Shown piece after piece: positions 52,947-62,234 of a stretch of DNA of 64,000 nucleotides. The stretch's first letter is position 1; the number at the start of each line of letters is the position of its first letter. The stretch spans positions 558,001-622,000 of the forward strand of contig NZ_VDMR01000002.1 in assembly GCF_006346315.1 (NCBI RefSeq), written 5' to 3'. Below the pieces are notes generated by a model that worked only from the letters and a program-made list of their open reading frames with translations, was not told the DNA's origin and did not search any database. The DNA comes from Nocardioides litoris. GTDB taxonomy: Bacteria > Actinomycetota > Actinomycetes > Propionibacteriales > Nocardioidaceae. A program made the position numbers and the translations under genes.

Positions 52947-53456
52947 TCAGGCCAGCAGCTCGTCGAGGCCGGCGACCAGCACGTCGCAGCACCGCTCGAC
53001 CATGGCCAGCACCTCCCGGAAGCCGTCGTCGCCACCGTAGTACGGGTCGGGCACGTCGCCGGGGCCCGCGGGGTCGAGGTCGCGCAGCAGCCACACCCGG
53101 TCGGTGCGGCCGCCGACGTCGCGCAGGTTGGCCGCGTCCATGGCCAGCAGCAGGTCGTGGTCGTCGAGCCAGCGCTCGGCCCACTGCTGCGCGCGGTGGC
53201 GGCTGCCGTCGTACCCGGCGGCGGCGAGGCTGGCCGCGGCCCGCTCGTCCATCGGGTCGCCGACGTGCCAGCCGCCGGTGCCGCAGCTGTCGACCTCGAC
53301 GCGGTCGTCGAGCCCGGCCTCGGCGACCTTGGCCCGCAGGACCGTGTCGGCGACGGGGGAGCGGCAGATGTTGCCGAGGCAGACCATGCCGACGCGGTAG
53401 CGGCCGGGCTCGCGGGGCGCGGGCAGCGCGGGGCCGGGGGCGGCGTGGGCGGTCAT
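52947..53456 (-). CDS. ptpA: Low molecular weight protein-tyrosine phosphatase
   Basis: This 169-residue phosphatase has the P-loop CLGNICRSP (C-x5-R-S) at about residues 26-34 and the catalytic acid loop [10 protein letters not shown] near the C-terminus. The first 20 residues, rich in Ala and Pro, are a variable extension. It may act on phosphotyrosine proteins or, with the fructosamine kinase gene three bases downstream, on sugar phosphates released during deglycation. ATG 53456 overlaps the upstream gene by four bases. Confidence 0.9.
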   Translation of the reverse strand: MTAHAAPGPALPAPREPGRYRVGMVCLGNICRSPVADTVLRAKVAEAGLDDRVEVDSCGTGGWHVGDPMDERAAASLAAAGYDGSRHRAQQWAERWLDDHDLLLAMDAANLRDVGGRTDRVWLLRDLDPAGPGDVPDPYYGGDDGFREVLAMVERCCDVLVAGLDELLA

Positions 53457-53866
53457 CGGCGGTCGTCCGCGTCGCCGACAAGACCGTCGACGACCCACGT
53501 CACGACCGTGATGATGATCGACCCGCCGAAGGCGCTCCAGAACCCGTCGACGCGGAACCGGATGTCGAGCGCGTCGGCCACCGCCCCGGTCAGCAGCAGC
53601 ATCGCGGCGTTGATGACGAGCAGGAACAGCCCCAGCGTGAGGATCACGAGCGGGAACGACAGCAGCGTCACCACCGGCTTCACCACTGCGGTGACCAGGC
53701 CGAGGATCGCGGCGACGAGCAGCAGCGGCACGAGGTCCTCGCGCACCATCGGCCACCCCTCCCGCGGCCCGCCCGGGAACGCGATGCCGTCGAGCAGCCA
53801 CGCCGCCGCCGCGAGGCCGAGCGCCGTGGTGAGCAGCCGCAGGATGATCCGCATGCCGTCGAGCAT
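53453..53866 (-). CDS. Phage-holin-4-like membrane protein
   Basis: This 137-residue protein has four transmembrane helices ([76 protein letters not shown]) and the family signature [19 protein letters not shown]. It is not a phage gene: this family is chromosomal and of unknown function. ATG 53866 is favoured, but ATG 53914 or 53854 in the same frame are possible. It ends with an ATGA overlap with the phosphatase gene. Confidence 0.78.
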   Translation of the reverse strand: MLDGMRIILRLLTTALGLAAAAWLLDGIAFPGGPREGWPMVREDLVPLLLVAAILGLVTAVVKPVVTLLSFPLVILTLGLFLLVINAAMLLLTGAVADALDIRFRVDGFWSAFGGSIIITVVTWVVDGLVGDADDRR

Positions 53867-54022
53867 GGCAGTCGCGGGGGAGGGGGCTGTCGGGCCGGTG
53901 CGACGGTCAGGCATCGTCCGAGCCGGTCGTCCTGGCGGCCTGGTCGTATGACGGCCGCCCGACCACCCGACCGCCCGCGCGTGGCCCGGAGGCGGCCCGG
54001 CGGCGGTTCGGCGGGAGCCCGG

Positions 54023-54721
54023 CTAGAGCCCCAGCGCGTCGACGATCTCGGCCTCGGCGTCCTCGAGGTGGGTCTTGAGGAACGCCGTCGCGGCGTCGAC
54101 GTCGCCGTCCTCGAGCAGCTGGACGAGCGCGACGTGGGTGTCGGCCTGGTCGTGGGCGTTGCGGGCGATCCGCTCGACCTGGGCGAGGGCCAGCTTGAGC
54201 TCGAGGACGAGGTTCTCGGCCATCGCGACCAGGCGCGGGCTGCCGGCGAGGCCGACGAGGGAGACGTGGAAGGCGAGGTGCAGGGAGTTGAGCTCCTGGT
54301 AGGTGCCCTCGGCCCGGACGGCATCGGTGTAGGTGCGCAGCGAGGTGCGCACGTGCTGGCGCTGCTCCTCGGTGGCCTCGCGCCAGCGGGCGACGCCGGC
54401 GCCCTCGAGCACCCAGCGTGCGGCGCAGACGTCGTGCACCAGCGCGCGCTCGGGCCGGACCACGTGGACGCCCCGGTGCGGCTCGCGGACGGCGAGGCCT
54501 TCCGCGACGAGCACGCCGAGCGCCTCGCGGATGGTCGGCCGGGAGACGCCGAGGCTGTCGGCCAGGGCCACCTCGCGCAGCGGCGTCCCGCTCTCGATCT
54601 CGCCCTCGAAGATGGCCCGGCGCAGTTCCTCGGCCGCGCGCTCGACGGTCGAGACGTGCTCCACGCGCAGCGTCGGGTAGCCCGCGGTGGTCTCCGCGGC
54701 GGTGCTCCCGGACGTGGTCAT
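54023..54721 (-). CDS. GntR-family regulator, FCD (FadR-like) subfamily
   Basis: This 232-residue regulator has an N-terminal winged helix (VERAAEELRRAIFEGEIESGTPLREVALADSLGVSRPTIREALGVL, residues about 30-75) and the all-helical FCD domain. The metal-binding His/Asp residues of that domain are in NSLHLAFHVSL and DQADTHVALVQ. It is divergent from the dimethylargininase-family gene, with a 15-base perfect palindrome between them. ATG 54721 has CATGAT 7 bases upstream; the two ATGs at 54730 and 54733 are alternatives. Confidence 0.88.
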   Translation of the reverse strand: MTTSGSTAAETTAGYPTLRVEHVSTVERAAEELRRAIFEGEIESGTPLREVALADSLGVSRPTIREALGVLVAEGLAVREPHRGVHVVRPERALVHDVCAARWVLEGAGVARWREATEEQRQHVRTSLRTYTDAVRAEGTYQELNSLHLAFHVSLVGLAGSPRLVAMAENLVLELKLALAQVERIARNAHDQADTHVALVQLLEDGDVDAATAFLKTHLEDAEAEIVDALGL

Positions 54722-54808
54722 GGGGGACATCATGCCGATCCGCGGGGCCGCCGGACGGCGTACGGGGCCGCGCACTTGCCCCGAGGCCGGTTGCGCGCCA
54801 TCATGGTC

Positions 54809-54838
54809 TTGTCAGATTGTCTGACAATCGAGCAGGAC
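54809..54838 (+). promoter_or_regulatory. GntR operator within the hydrolase promoter
   Basis: GATTGTC-T-GACAATC (54815-54829) is a perfect 15-base palindrome, typical for FCD-type GntR proteins. It fills the space between a possible -35 TTGTCA (54809-54814) and -10 CAGGAC (54833-54838, 18-base spacing), so binding would block transcription. Confidence 0.65.
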
Positions 54839-54859
54839 CTGCACCGAGGGGAGACCGGG

Positions 54860-55753
54860 TTGACCGAGCTGGGCTGGGGCCGCCACTACGTCGCCGTGGA
54901 GCCGACGCACTTCCGTGTGGAGTACGTCATCAACCCGTTCATGGACCCCGCGGTCCAGCCCGACCGCGCGCTGGCCTGGCGGCAGTGGCACGACATGGTC
55001 GGCACGCTGCGCGACCTCGGCGCCACCGTCGACGTGCTCCCGCAGCGCTCCGACGCCCCCGACATGGTCTACGCGATGAACCTCGGCCTCGGCGTCGTGC
55101 GCGAGTCCGGCGAGCGCCACGTCGTGATGTCGCACATGCGGTACGCGGAGCGCCGGATGGAGACCCGCTCCGCCCAGCCCTGGTTCGCCGAGCAGGGCTC
55201 CACCACCTCCACGGTCGGCCGCGACGGCGTCGGCGCCCACCTCGAGGCTGGTGACGCCTTCGCCTGGGGCGACGGCCTCGTCGTCGGCTACGGCCCGCGC
55301 ACCGAGGAGCTCGCGCTCAAGCACCTCGCCACCGACCTCGGCGTCCGGGTGCGCGGTGTCCGCATCACCCACCCCGGCATGTACCACCTCGACCTGGCGT
55401 TCTGCCCGCTCGACGACCGCCGGGCCATGGTGTGCCCCTCCGCCCTCGACGACGCCTCCGCCGAGGCGCTGCTGGCGATCGTGCCCGAGCCGCTGGTGCT
55501 GACCGAGGAGGAGGCGCTGACCACGTTCTGCGCCAACTCGGTCGTCGTCGGCCGCACCGTCGTCATGCCCGCCTGCCCCGACCGGGTGCGCGCGCAGCTG
55601 GAGGAGTGGGGCTTCGAGGTCGTCGTCGTCGACGTCTCGGAGTTCCACAAGGGCGGCGGCTCGATCCGCTGCCTGACCAACCCGGTCGACGTCACCATCG
55701 GCCGCGACCTGCCCGCCGTCGCCGGCGGCGAGGTCCTGCTGCCCCCGGCCTGA
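54860..55753 (+). CDS. Dimethylarginine dimethylaminohydrolase/amidinotransferase family protein
   Basis: This 297-residue protein has the guanidine-modifying fold. The catalytic His is in THPGMYHLDLAFCPL and the nucleophile Cys in GGGSIRCLTNPVD, with the substrate-binding acidic residues in APDMVYAMNLG. Such enzymes hydrolyse dimethylarginine to citrulline, or act on arginine/ornithine-related guanidines. TTG 54860 is chosen: it follows GAGGGGAG at the right spacing and begins the conserved part. The divergent GntR protein is its likely repressor. Confidence 0.82.
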   Translation: MTELGWGRHYVAVEPTHFRVEYVINPFMDPAVQPDRALAWRQWHDMVGTLRDLGATVDVLPQRSDAPDMVYAMNLGLGVVRESGERHVVMSHMRYAERRMETRSAQPWFAEQGSTTSTVGRDGVGAHLEAGDAFAWGDGLVVGYGPRTEELALKHLATDLGVRVRGVRITHPGMYHLDLAFCPLDDRRAMVCPSALDDASAEALLAIVPEPLVLTEEEALTTFCANSVVVGRTVVMPACPDRVRAQLEEWGFEVVVVDVSEFHKGGGSIRCLTNPVDVTIGRDLPAVAGGEVLLPPA

Positions 55754-55806
55754 CCCCCGCGCCGACCCCCGCACCGGCCCTCGTCCGGGGTGTCGGACCC
55801 CCTCGC

Positions 55807-55812
55807 TACCCT
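55807..55812 (+). promoter_or_regulatory. Leaderless -10 element (TACCCT)
   Basis: TACCCT ends 8 bases before GTG 55821 of the VanZ gene. Confidence 0.35.
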
Positions 55813-55820
55813 CGGTCCAC

Positions 55821-56381
55821 GTGTTCCCGGTCGGTGGGGTGGGCGTCATGCTCGCCGGAGTCGTGCTCTCGGGACTGGTGTGCCTGCTCCTCGCTGCCGC
55901 CCTGCGGCGCCGGCTCGGCCTCGTGGCGGCGTACGCCGTCGGCGGGCTGCTCTGGACGGTCGTGGTCATCGGCATCCTCACGCTGATCCCGGCCAACGGC
56001 GCGCCCGGGATCGTGCCGGCCGAGGGCCGGCTCGAGACGTGCTCGTGGGACATCGGTGGGCCGGCGCCCGACGGGTTCTGGATCTTCTCCGGCGGCCAGC
56101 GGCTGCTCAACCTCGCCGTCTTCGTGCCGGCCGGCGCCCTGCTCGTCGTCGCCGCCGCGCGGTGGCGGGCGGCCACCATCGTCACGGTGCCGGTGGGCCT
56201 GCTCGCGCTGGCGGCGTACAGCGTCGGCATCGAGTGGACCCAGCTCGAGCTGGCCCGCATCGACCGCGCCTGCGACGTCACCGACATCATCGACAACGTC
56301 AGCGGCGCGGGCCTGGGCGTGCTGGTCGGGATCCCGCTGGCGATGATCTTCCGGCCCTGGCGGAGTCGGTACCCGGCATGA
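55821..56381 (+). CDS. VanZ family membrane protein
   Basis: This 186-residue protein has about four or five transmembrane segments and the VanZ pattern (ILTLIPANGAPG, FSGGQRLLNLAVFVPAGALLV, SVGIEWTQLELARIDRACDVTDIIDNVSGAGLGVLVG). VanZ-like proteins are linked to glycopeptide and lipoglycopeptide resistance, in some organisms without known mechanism. GTG start with a nearby -10. Overlaps the DHFR-fold gene by ATGA. Confidence 0.85.
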   Translation: MFPVGGVGVMLAGVVLSGLVCLLLAAALRRRLGLVAAYAVGGLLWTVVVIGILTLIPANGAPGIVPAEGRLETCSWDIGGPAPDGFWIFSGGQRLLNLAVFVPAGALLVVAAARWRAATIVTVPVGLLALAAYSVGIEWTQLELARIDRACDVTDIIDNVSGAGLGVLVGIPLAMIFRPWRSRYPA

Positions 56382-56938
56382 CCCGCACGCTCGTGATCAC
56401 CCAGAACACCACCGTCGACGGGCGCGTCGAGATGCTCGACGACTGGTTCGACGACCAGGCCCAGGCCGACGACGGGGCGTTCCTCGCCGAGCACCGCCGC
56501 CAGCGCGACGCCTCCGACGCCCTGCTCGTCGGTCGCCGGACCTTCACCGACATGCGCGGCTACTGGCGCGACCTCGAGGGTGACGTCACGGGCGTCTCCG
56601 ACCACCTCGACCGGGTGCGCAAGCACGTCGTCACCTCGACGCTCGCCGACGGCGACCTCGACTGGGCCGGCGCCACCGCCCTCCGCGGCGACGTCGTCGA
56701 GGAGATCCGCGCGCTCAAGGAGTCCGAGGGTCGCGACATCGTCTGCACCGGCTCCCTGTCGTTGCTCCCGACCCTCATCGAGGCCGACCTCGTCGACGAG
56801 TACCGGCTCTGGGTCTACCCCGTCGTCCAGGGCCGCGGCCGTCGGCTGTTCCCCGACGGCCGCCGACGCGACCTGCGGCTGCTCGAGGCCCGCTCCTTCG
56901 CCAGTGGCCAGGCCCTGCTCACCTACGCCGCTCGCTAG
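56378..56938 (+). CDS. Dihydrofolate reductase/RibD-like fold protein
   Basis: This 186-residue protein has the RibD C-terminal / DHFR-like fold: [84 protein letters not shown]. The family reduces pterin or pyrimidine-type substrates with NADPH; the substrate here is unknown. It overlaps the vanZ stop by four bases and ends 10 bases before the aminotransferase gene. Confidence 0.85.
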   Translation: MTRTLVITQNTTVDGRVEMLDDWFDDQAQADDGAFLAEHRRQRDASDALLVGRRTFTDMRGYWRDLEGDVTGVSDHLDRVRKHVVTSTLADGDLDWAGATALRGDVVEEIRALKESEGRDIVCTGSLSLLPTLIEADLVDEYRLWVYPVVQGRGRRLFPDGRRRDLRLLEARSFASGQALLTYAAR

Positions 56939-56941
56939 CCT
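56936..56941 (+). promoter_or_regulatory. Leaderless -10 element (TAGCCT)
   Basis: TAGCCT begins with the TAG stop of the previous gene and ends 7 bases before ATG 56949 of hisC. It allows separate expression of the aminotransferase. Confidence 0.4.
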
Positions 56942-56948
56942 GCGGGGC

Positions 56949-58028
56949 ATGGGCACCCCGTCGTCGCCGCAGCCGCGCCCCAACGTCCTCGCCATCCCGG
57001 CCTACGTCGCCGGCAAGCCGCCGACGGTCCGACCGGGCATGACGGCGTACAAGCTGTCGAGCAACGAGAACCCCTACCCGCCTTTGCCCGGCGTCGTCGA
57101 CGCCGCCACCCGCGCCGTCGCGGTGATGAACCGCTACCCCGACATGGGCAGCACCGCCCTGTACGACGCCCTCGCGACCCGCCTGGGCGTGCCGGCGACC
57201 GACCTCGCCGTGGCCACCGGCTCGGTCGCGCTGATCTACCAGCTCGTCAACGCCTTCTGCGCGCCCGGTGACGAGGTCGTCTACGCCTGGCGCTCGTTCG
57301 AGGCCTACCCGATCGCCGTCACCGCTGCCGGGGCCGAGTCGGTCAAGGTGCCGGTGACCGCCGACGGCCGCCACGACCTCGACGCGATGCTGGCCGCGAT
57401 CACCGACCGCACCCGCATCGTCATGGTCTGCACTCCCAACAACCCCACCGGCCCCGCGGTCACCCAGGCCGAGCTCGACGCGTTCCTGGCCGCCGTGCCT
57501 GCGCACGTGGTGGCGGTGGTCGACGAGGCCTACCTCGAGTTCGTGCGCATGGACGACGCCGTCGACGGCCTCGCGACCTACCGCCGCCACCCCAACGTCG
57601 TGCTCTTCCGCACCTTCTCCAAGGCCTACGGCCTCGCCGGCTTCCGGGTCGGGTACGCCGTCGCCCAGGAGCCCATCGCCTCCGCCCTGCGCGCGGTCTC
57701 CCTGCCCTTCGGCGTCTCGGCGGTGGCGCAGGCCGCGGCCATCGCCTCCCTCGAGGCCGAGGACGAGCTGCTGGCCCGGGTCGGCGACCTCGTCGCCGAG
57801 CGCGACCGGGTCGTGGCCGGCCTGCGCGAGGCCGGCTGGGACGTCCCCGAGCCCCAGGGCAACTTCGTCTGGTTCGTCCTCGGTGACCGCACGGCCGACT
57901 TCGCCGCCGCTGCCGACGAGGCCGGCATCACCGTCCGCCCGTTCGCAGGCGAGGGCGCCCGGGTCAGCATCGGCGAGATCGAGGGCAACGACCGGCTGCT
58001 CGGGGTCGCTCGCGCGTTCGCGGGCTGA
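56949..58028 (+). CDS. Histidinol-phosphate/aromatic aminotransferase (HisC2/Pat-like)
   Basis: This 359-residue PLP enzyme of aspartate aminotransferase fold I has [15 protein letters not shown] at the N-terminus, [11 protein letters not shown], the PLP Lys in [17 protein letters not shown] and a C-terminal Arg in [19 protein letters not shown]. Length and sequence fit the Pat/HisC2 group of actinobacteria, which transaminate aromatic amino acids or histidinol phosphate. No other his genes are nearby, which favours the aromatic role. A long palindrome follows 15 bases past the stop. Confidence 0.88.
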   Translation: MGTPSSPQPRPNVLAIPAYVAGKPPTVRPGMTAYKLSSNENPYPPLPGVVDAATRAVAVMNRYPDMGSTALYDALATRLGVPATDLAVATGSVALIYQLVNAFCAPGDEVVYAWRSFEAYPIAVTAAGAESVKVPVTADGRHDLDAMLAAITDRTRIVMVCTPNNPTGPAVTQAELDAFLAAVPAHVVAVVDEAYLEFVRMDDAVDGLATYRRHPNVVLFRTFSKAYGLAGFRVGYAVAQEPIASALRAVSLPFGVSAVAQAAAIASLEAEDELLARVGDLVAERDRVVAGLREAGWDVPEPQGNFVWFVLGDRTADFAAAADEAGITVRPFAGEGARVSIGEIEGNDRLLGVARAFAG

Positions 58029-58043
58029 GCGCGGCTCGGGGCT

Positions 58044-58111
58044 GCAACCCCGTGTTCGCGGCACTACCCCCGCGGTCTACCGCAGGGGTAGTGCGGCGAA
58101 CAGGGAGTTGC
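58044..58111. terminator. 68-base palindromic hairpin (GGGGTAGT family, copy 3)
   Basis: Two 32-base arms, GCAACCCCGTGTTCG...CCGCGG and CCGC...CGAACAGGGAGTTGC, pair with about four mismatches around a TCTA loop. It ends the hisC transcript and lies 35 bases before the next gene. It carries the GGGGTAGT core also seen at 2791 and 4122. Confidence 0.7.
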
Positions 58112-58133
58112 ATGCCAGGAGTCCCCGCCGTGA

Positions 58134-58139
58134 CAGGGT
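58134..58139 (+). promoter_or_regulatory. Leaderless -10 element (CAGGGT)
   Basis: CAGGGT ends 7 bases before GTG 58147, the same arrangement as at the tetR gene (18200). Confidence 0.45.
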
Positions 58140-58146
58140 GCTCCCC

Positions 58147-60654
58147 GTGACGGTCCTGCGCGAGTACGCCGCGGGGGTGGCGCAGCCGACCCTCGACGGC
58201 AGCGTGGGACCAGCCAGCGGCCCGCGCTACGACGAGGTCGTCGGCCCCGACGGCGCGCTGCGGCCGGGCTGGAAGGCGCTGGCCGAGACGGCGGTCGGGG
58301 CGACCGGGCGCGACCTGCAGCGGGTGGCCGACGAGATCGCCCGCGCGCTGGAGGACGACGGCGTCACCTACACCCGCCCCGGCGAGCGCGCCGGCCGGTG
58401 GCGCCTCGACCCCGTGCCGTTGGTGCTCGACGCCGCGCAGTGGGCGCCGCTCGAGGTCGGGCTGGCCCAGCGCGCCGAGCTGCTCAACGCCGTGCTGGCC
58501 GACCTCTACGGCCCCCGCCGGCTGCTCGCCGAGCGCGTCGTCCCGGCGGCCGCGGTGCTCGGCCACCCCGGCTACCTGCGCGTCGTCGCCCGCGCCTCGG
58601 CCACCGACCCCCGCCCGCTCGTGCTGGCCGCCACCGACCTCGGCCGCGACCACCGCGGCGAGTGGCGGGTGCTGGCGGACCGGGCGCAGGCGCCGTCGGG
58701 CCTGGGCTACGCGATGGAGAACCGCCGCGTCGTCTCCCGCGTCCAGCCCGAGCTCTACCGCCAGGCCGTGCCGCACCGGATGGCGCCGTTCGTCAGCGCG
58801 CTCCGCTCCGCGCTGCTGCAGTCCGCGCCGGGCGACCTCGCCGACCCGCGGGTCGTCGTCCTCTCCCCGGGGCACCACTCCGAGACGGCGTACGACCAGG
58901 CGGCGCTCGCCTCGGCCCTGGGCTTCCCGCTGGTGCAGGGCAGCGACCTGGTGGTCCGCGACGGGTGGCTGCAGATGCGGGTGCCGGGGCGCCTGGAGCG
59001 CGTCGACGTCGTGCTGCGCCGCGTGGACGCCGCGTGGGCCGACCCGCTCGAGCTGCGGGGCGAGTCGCGGCTCGGCGTCGCCGGCCTGACCGAGGCCGTC
59101 CGCCGCGGCCGCGTGCGGGTGGTCAACGGCCTCGGCGCCGGCGCCCTGGAGAACCCCGCCCTCCTCGCCTACCTCCCCGCCGTCTGCGAGGCGCTGCTCG
59201 GCGAGCCGCTGCGGCTGCCGTCGGTCGCGACCTGGTGGTGCGGCGAGCCCGGCGGGCTCGAGCACGTCCTCGACCGCCTCGACGCCCTCGCCGTGCGCCG
59301 GCTCGACGGCCCCGCGGTCGACCTCAGCGGCCTGCGTCGCGAGACCCTCGTCGAGCGGCTGCTCGCCGAGCCCCACAAGTACGTCGGCCAGGAGCGCCTC
59401 GCGCTGTCGCAGTCGCCCGCGTGGGAGGCCGGGGCCGCGGTCGCGCGGCCGCTGACCCTGCGGGCCTTCACCCTGCGCTACGGCTCGGCCTACCGCCCGC
59501 TCGCCGGCGGCCTGGCCAGCACCGTCGAGGACGGCGTCAGCGTCGGCAGCCGCGACGTGTGGGTGCTCAAGGCCGAGCCCCGCGACCCCGACCAGGGCAT
59601 CGTCGACGTCCTCCCGATGACCGCCGGCCCGAGCCGGGCCGGCACCGGCGCGCTCCCGCGCGTGCTGGAGGACCTCTGGTGGGTCGGCCGGTACGCCGAG
59701 CGGGCCGAGGACCTGCTGCGGCTGGTCCTCGCCGCGCACGCCCTGGCCGAGGACTTCCGCGACCGGCCCCGCACGACCGGCGCGACCGTGCTCGAGGTGC
59801 TGCTCGGCGCGGTGTCCCGGCTGGCCGGACCGGGGCCGCTGGCCGAGGGCGACCTCGACGCGGAGTTCCGCTCGGTGCTGCTCGACCCGCACCGCGCCGG
59901 GTCGGTCGCCCACGCCCTCGACGGCCTGCGTGGCGCGGCCAACGGGGTGCGCGACCAGCTCTCCCTCGACGTGTGGCGCGCCCTCGGGGGCGCCGACCGG
60001 GCCGCCGAGGTGCTGCGGGGCAGCGGCCACAGCCACCAGGTCGCCGAGTCCGCGGTCCGGATGCTCACCGGCACCCTGGCCCTGCAGGGCGTCACCGCCA
60101 ACATGGTGCGCGACCCTGGCTGGCACATGATCGGCGTCGGCCGCCACCTCGAGCGCAGCCTGCAGGTCTGCCACCTGCTGGCCGCCACCACGACCGTGCG
60201 GCGCGGCATCGACGTCGACCGCGAGGTCCTCTCCGCCGTGCTCGCCGCCGCCGAGAGCGCCGTCACCCACCGCCGCCGGTACCGCGGGTCGGTCCGCCCC
60301 GGCGGCGTGCTCGAGCTCCTCCTCACCGACCGCGACAACCCGCGCTCGACCGCCTTCGCCCTCGACCGCGTCGCCGAGCACCTGGCCGCGCTGCCCGCCT
60401 CCACCGGGTCCAGCCGGCCCGAGCGGCTGGCCGAGGACCTGCGCGCCGACGTCGCGGCGGTCGACGTCGCCGGCCTCGTGGCCATCGGCGGCGAGTCGCG
60501 GCCCCACCTCGTCCGCTTCCTCGCCGAGACCACCGACCGGCTCACCCGCCTCGCCGAGGCCGTGGCCGAGGTCCACCTCACCAGCGGACCCGCCCCGCAG
60601 CCGCTCGGCGCCCTGGCCCCGCCCGGCCCCGACCTCGAGGCGGTGGCGCCGTGA
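58147..60654 (+). CDS. Circularly permuted ATP-grasp / alpha-E fusion protein
   Basis: This 835-residue protein joins a circularly permuted ATP-grasp domain (about 1-500; NRRVVSRVQPELYRQ, LSPGHHSETAYDQAALA, VNGLGAGALENPALLAYLP, AEPHKYVGQERLALSQSP) to an alpha-E domain (about 510-815; EDLWWVGRYAERAEDLLRLV, DPGWHMIGVGRHLERS). In most genomes these are two adjacent genes. ATP-grasp enzymes of this type are predicted to form amide bonds, making short peptide-like tags or metabolites; the substrate is not known. It overlaps the transglutaminase by GTGA. The start is GTG 58147. Confidence 0.88.
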   Translation: MTVLREYAAGVAQPTLDGSVGPASGPRYDEVVGPDGALRPGWKALAETAVGATGRDLQRVADEIARALEDDGVTYTRPGERAGRWRLDPVPLVLDAAQWAPLEVGLAQRAELLNAVLADLYGPRRLLAERVVPAAAVLGHPGYLRVVARASATDPRPLVLAATDLGRDHRGEWRVLADRAQAPSGLGYAMENRRVVSRVQPELYRQAVPHRMAPFVSALRSALLQSAPGDLADPRVVVLSPGHHSETAYDQAALASALGFPLVQGSDLVVRDGWLQMRVPGRLERVDVVLRRVDAAWADPLELRGESRLGVAGLTEAVRRGRVRVVNGLGAGALENPALLAYLPAVCEALLGEPLRLPSVATWWCGEPGGLEHVLDRLDALAVRRLDGPAVDLSGLRRETLVERLLAEPHKYVGQERLALSQSPAWEAGAAVARPLTLRAFTLRYGSAYRPLAGGLASTVEDGVSVGSRDVWVLKAEPRDPDQGIVDVLPMTAGPSRAGTGALPRVLEDLWWVGRYAERAEDLLRLVLAAHALAEDFRDRPRTTGATVLEVLLGAVSRLAGPGPLAEGDLDAEFRSVLLDPHRAGSVAHALDGLRGAANGVRDQLSLDVWRALGGADRAAEVLRGSGHSHQVAESAVRMLTGTLALQGVTANMVRDPGWHMIGVGRHLERSLQVCHLLAATTTVRRGIDVDREVLSAVLAAAESAVTHRRRYRGSVRPGGVLELLLTDRDNPRSTAFALDRVAEHLAALPASTGSSRPERLAEDLRADVAAVDVAGLVAIGGESRPHLVRFLAETTDRLTRLAEAVAEVHLTSGPAPQPLGALAPPGPDLEAVAP

Positions 60655-61544
60655 GGTACCGCGTGCGCCACACGACCACCTACACCTACGACGCGCCGGT
60701 CACCGACTCGATCGGCCAGGCCCACCTCGTGCCGCGCTCGCTGCCGTGGCAGTCGGTGGCGTCGTACGCCGTCACGGTGGCGCCGCGCCCGGGCGACGTG
60801 ACCCACGACCTCGACCACCTCGGCAACCACGTCACCTACTTCCAGGTCACCGAGCCGCACGACACCCTCGTCGTCGAGGGCGCGGGCGAGGTCGAGGTGA
60901 CCGCGCCCGTCCTGCCGCCCGACGCCCTGGCCACGCCCTGGGAGGACCTGCGACCGCTGCGCGACCCGGCCCGGCCAGGCGCCTGGGCGGCCACCGACCT
61001 CGCGCTGCCCTCGCCGCTCGTCGACCACGACCCCGGCGTGACGGCGTACGCCGCCGCGTCGCTGGTGCCCGGCCGGCCCGTCGGCGAGGTGGTCACCGAC
61101 CTCGCGCACCGCGTGCACGCCGACCTCGACTACGACAAGACCGCGACCACCGTGACGTCCACGGTGGTCGACACGTTCGCCCGGCGGGCCGGGGTGTGCC
61201 AGGACTTCGCCCACCTCGTGCTCGCCGGCCTGCGCGCGCACGGGCTGGCTGCACGCTACGTCTCCGGCTACCTCGCCACCGAGCCCCCGCCCGGGCAGCC
61301 GCGCCTCGTCGGCGCCGACGCCAGCCACGCCTGGGTCGAGGTCTGGCTCGGCGACGACACATGGCTGGCCGTCGACCCGACCAACGACACGGTGGTCGGC
61401 GACCGCCACGTGACGGTGGCCTGGGGACGCGACTACGGCGACGTGCCGCCGCTCAAGGGCGTCATCGTCACCGAGGCCCGCCGCTCGACGCTGGAGGTCG
61501 CGGTCGACGTCGCCCCCGTCGGGCCCTGGACCGGTGCAGCATGA
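60651..61544 (+). CDS. Transglutaminase-like cysteine protease family protein
   Basis: This 297-residue protein has the bacterial N-terminal domain (RYRVRHTTTYTYDAPVTDS) and a transglutaminase-like catalytic domain with Cys (AGVCQDFAHLVLAGLRA), His (DASHAWVEVWL) and Asp (AVDPTNDTVV). It is a soluble enzyme always found beside ATP-grasp/alpha-E proteins and probably hydrolyses or trims their amide product. It overlaps both neighbours by four bases. Confidence 0.9.
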   Translation: MRYRVRHTTTYTYDAPVTDSIGQAHLVPRSLPWQSVASYAVTVAPRPGDVTHDLDHLGNHVTYFQVTEPHDTLVVEGAGEVEVTAPVLPPDALATPWEDLRPLRDPARPGAWAATDLALPSPLVDHDPGVTAYAAASLVPGRPVGEVVTDLAHRVHADLDYDKTATTVTSTVVDTFARRAGVCQDFAHLVLAGLRAHGLAARYVSGYLATEPPPGQPRLVGADASHAWVEVWLGDDTWLAVDPTNDTVVGDRHVTVAWGRDYGDVPPLKGVIVTEARRSTLEVAVDVAPVGPWTGAA

Positions 61545-62146
61545 TGGCGGGCGTGGTGGAGGTCGTGCGCGTGCGTCGATGGTGGGCCGGGATCGTGGTC
61601 GCGGCCGTGCTGCTGACCGGCTGTGGCAACGACGAGCCCCCGCCCCCGCTCGACGACGGCGCCCAGGCCGTGCCGCTCGCCGGCCAGGGCCCGGCACTCG
61701 CCGAGGCCGACGTCGAGGTCGTCGCCGCCTCCACCCCGGCCGACGCCGACGGGGCCGCCGTCGTCGCCGCGCTGGGCGACGCCGGGGTCGACGACGCCAC
61801 CGACGCCCGTGCCACCGACGTCCCCGACGACGAGCTCGCGCTCTCGCCCGAGGCCGTCGCCGGGCTGGTCTCGGTGGTCCGCGCCGGCGCCCGCCGCGTC
61901 GTCCTCGTCTTCGCCGACCCCTCCGGGGCCGCTGTCTTCGCCGCCGCCGACCGCGACGTGCTGCCCTCCTCCGCCCGGGCGAGCGACCCCACGGTGCTGC
62001 TCGCCGGCAACCTCGTCGCCCACGCCGCCCGCACCGCCGACGCCCCGGCCCTGCGCCAGGCCCTCGAGGCGCTCGCCGGCACGACCAGCCCCTCGGCCAG
62101 CCCCTCGGCCAGCCCGTCGGCCAGCCCGTCGGCCAGCCCGTCCTGA
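61541..62146 (+). CDS. Hypothetical lipoprotein with Ser-Pro-Ala tail
   Basis: This 201-residue lipoprotein has a hydrophobic segment ([19 protein letters not shown]) with lipobox LLTGC, an Asp/Ala-rich domain of about 150 residues and a tail of repeated SPSA units coded by a 12-base tandem repeat. I recognise no family. It overlaps the transglutaminase stop by four bases and so belongs to this operon; it may be the outer-face acceptor or partner. Confidence 0.7.
   Translation: MMAGVVEVVRVRRWWAGIVVAAVLLTGCGNDEPPPPLDDGAQAVPLAGQGPALAEADVEVVAASTPADADGAAVVAALGDAGVDDATDARATDVPDDELALSPEAVAGLVSVVRAGARRVVLVFADPSGAAVFAAADRDVLPSSARASDPTVLLAGNLVAHAARTADAPALRQALEALAGTTSPSASPSASPSASPSASPS
62087..62143 (+). 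repeat. 12-base tandem repeat in the lipoprotein tail
   Basis: AGCCCSTCGGCC occurs four times and starts a fifth, coding Ser-Pro-Ser-Ala. Copies 1-2 and 3-4 differ at one base, showing stepwise duplication. Confidence 0.8.
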
Positions 62147-62234
62147 TCCCCCGCGGGGGCGAGGTGTCGTCCCGGTGCGCCTGGGCAGGCTGGACCCCCG
62201 TACCCCACGACCCGCCCCACCCAGGAGAACCCAG

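Noticed and set aside
53453..53866. Prophage remnant, because of the holin-like gene
   Set aside because: The family is chromosomal and the neighbours are housekeeping genes; no phage integrase, capsid or att repeats seen.
62148..62159. CCCCCGCGGGGG as a terminator of the lipoprotein gene
   Set aside because: A 12-base palindrome with no loop forms only a very short stem; too weak to call.
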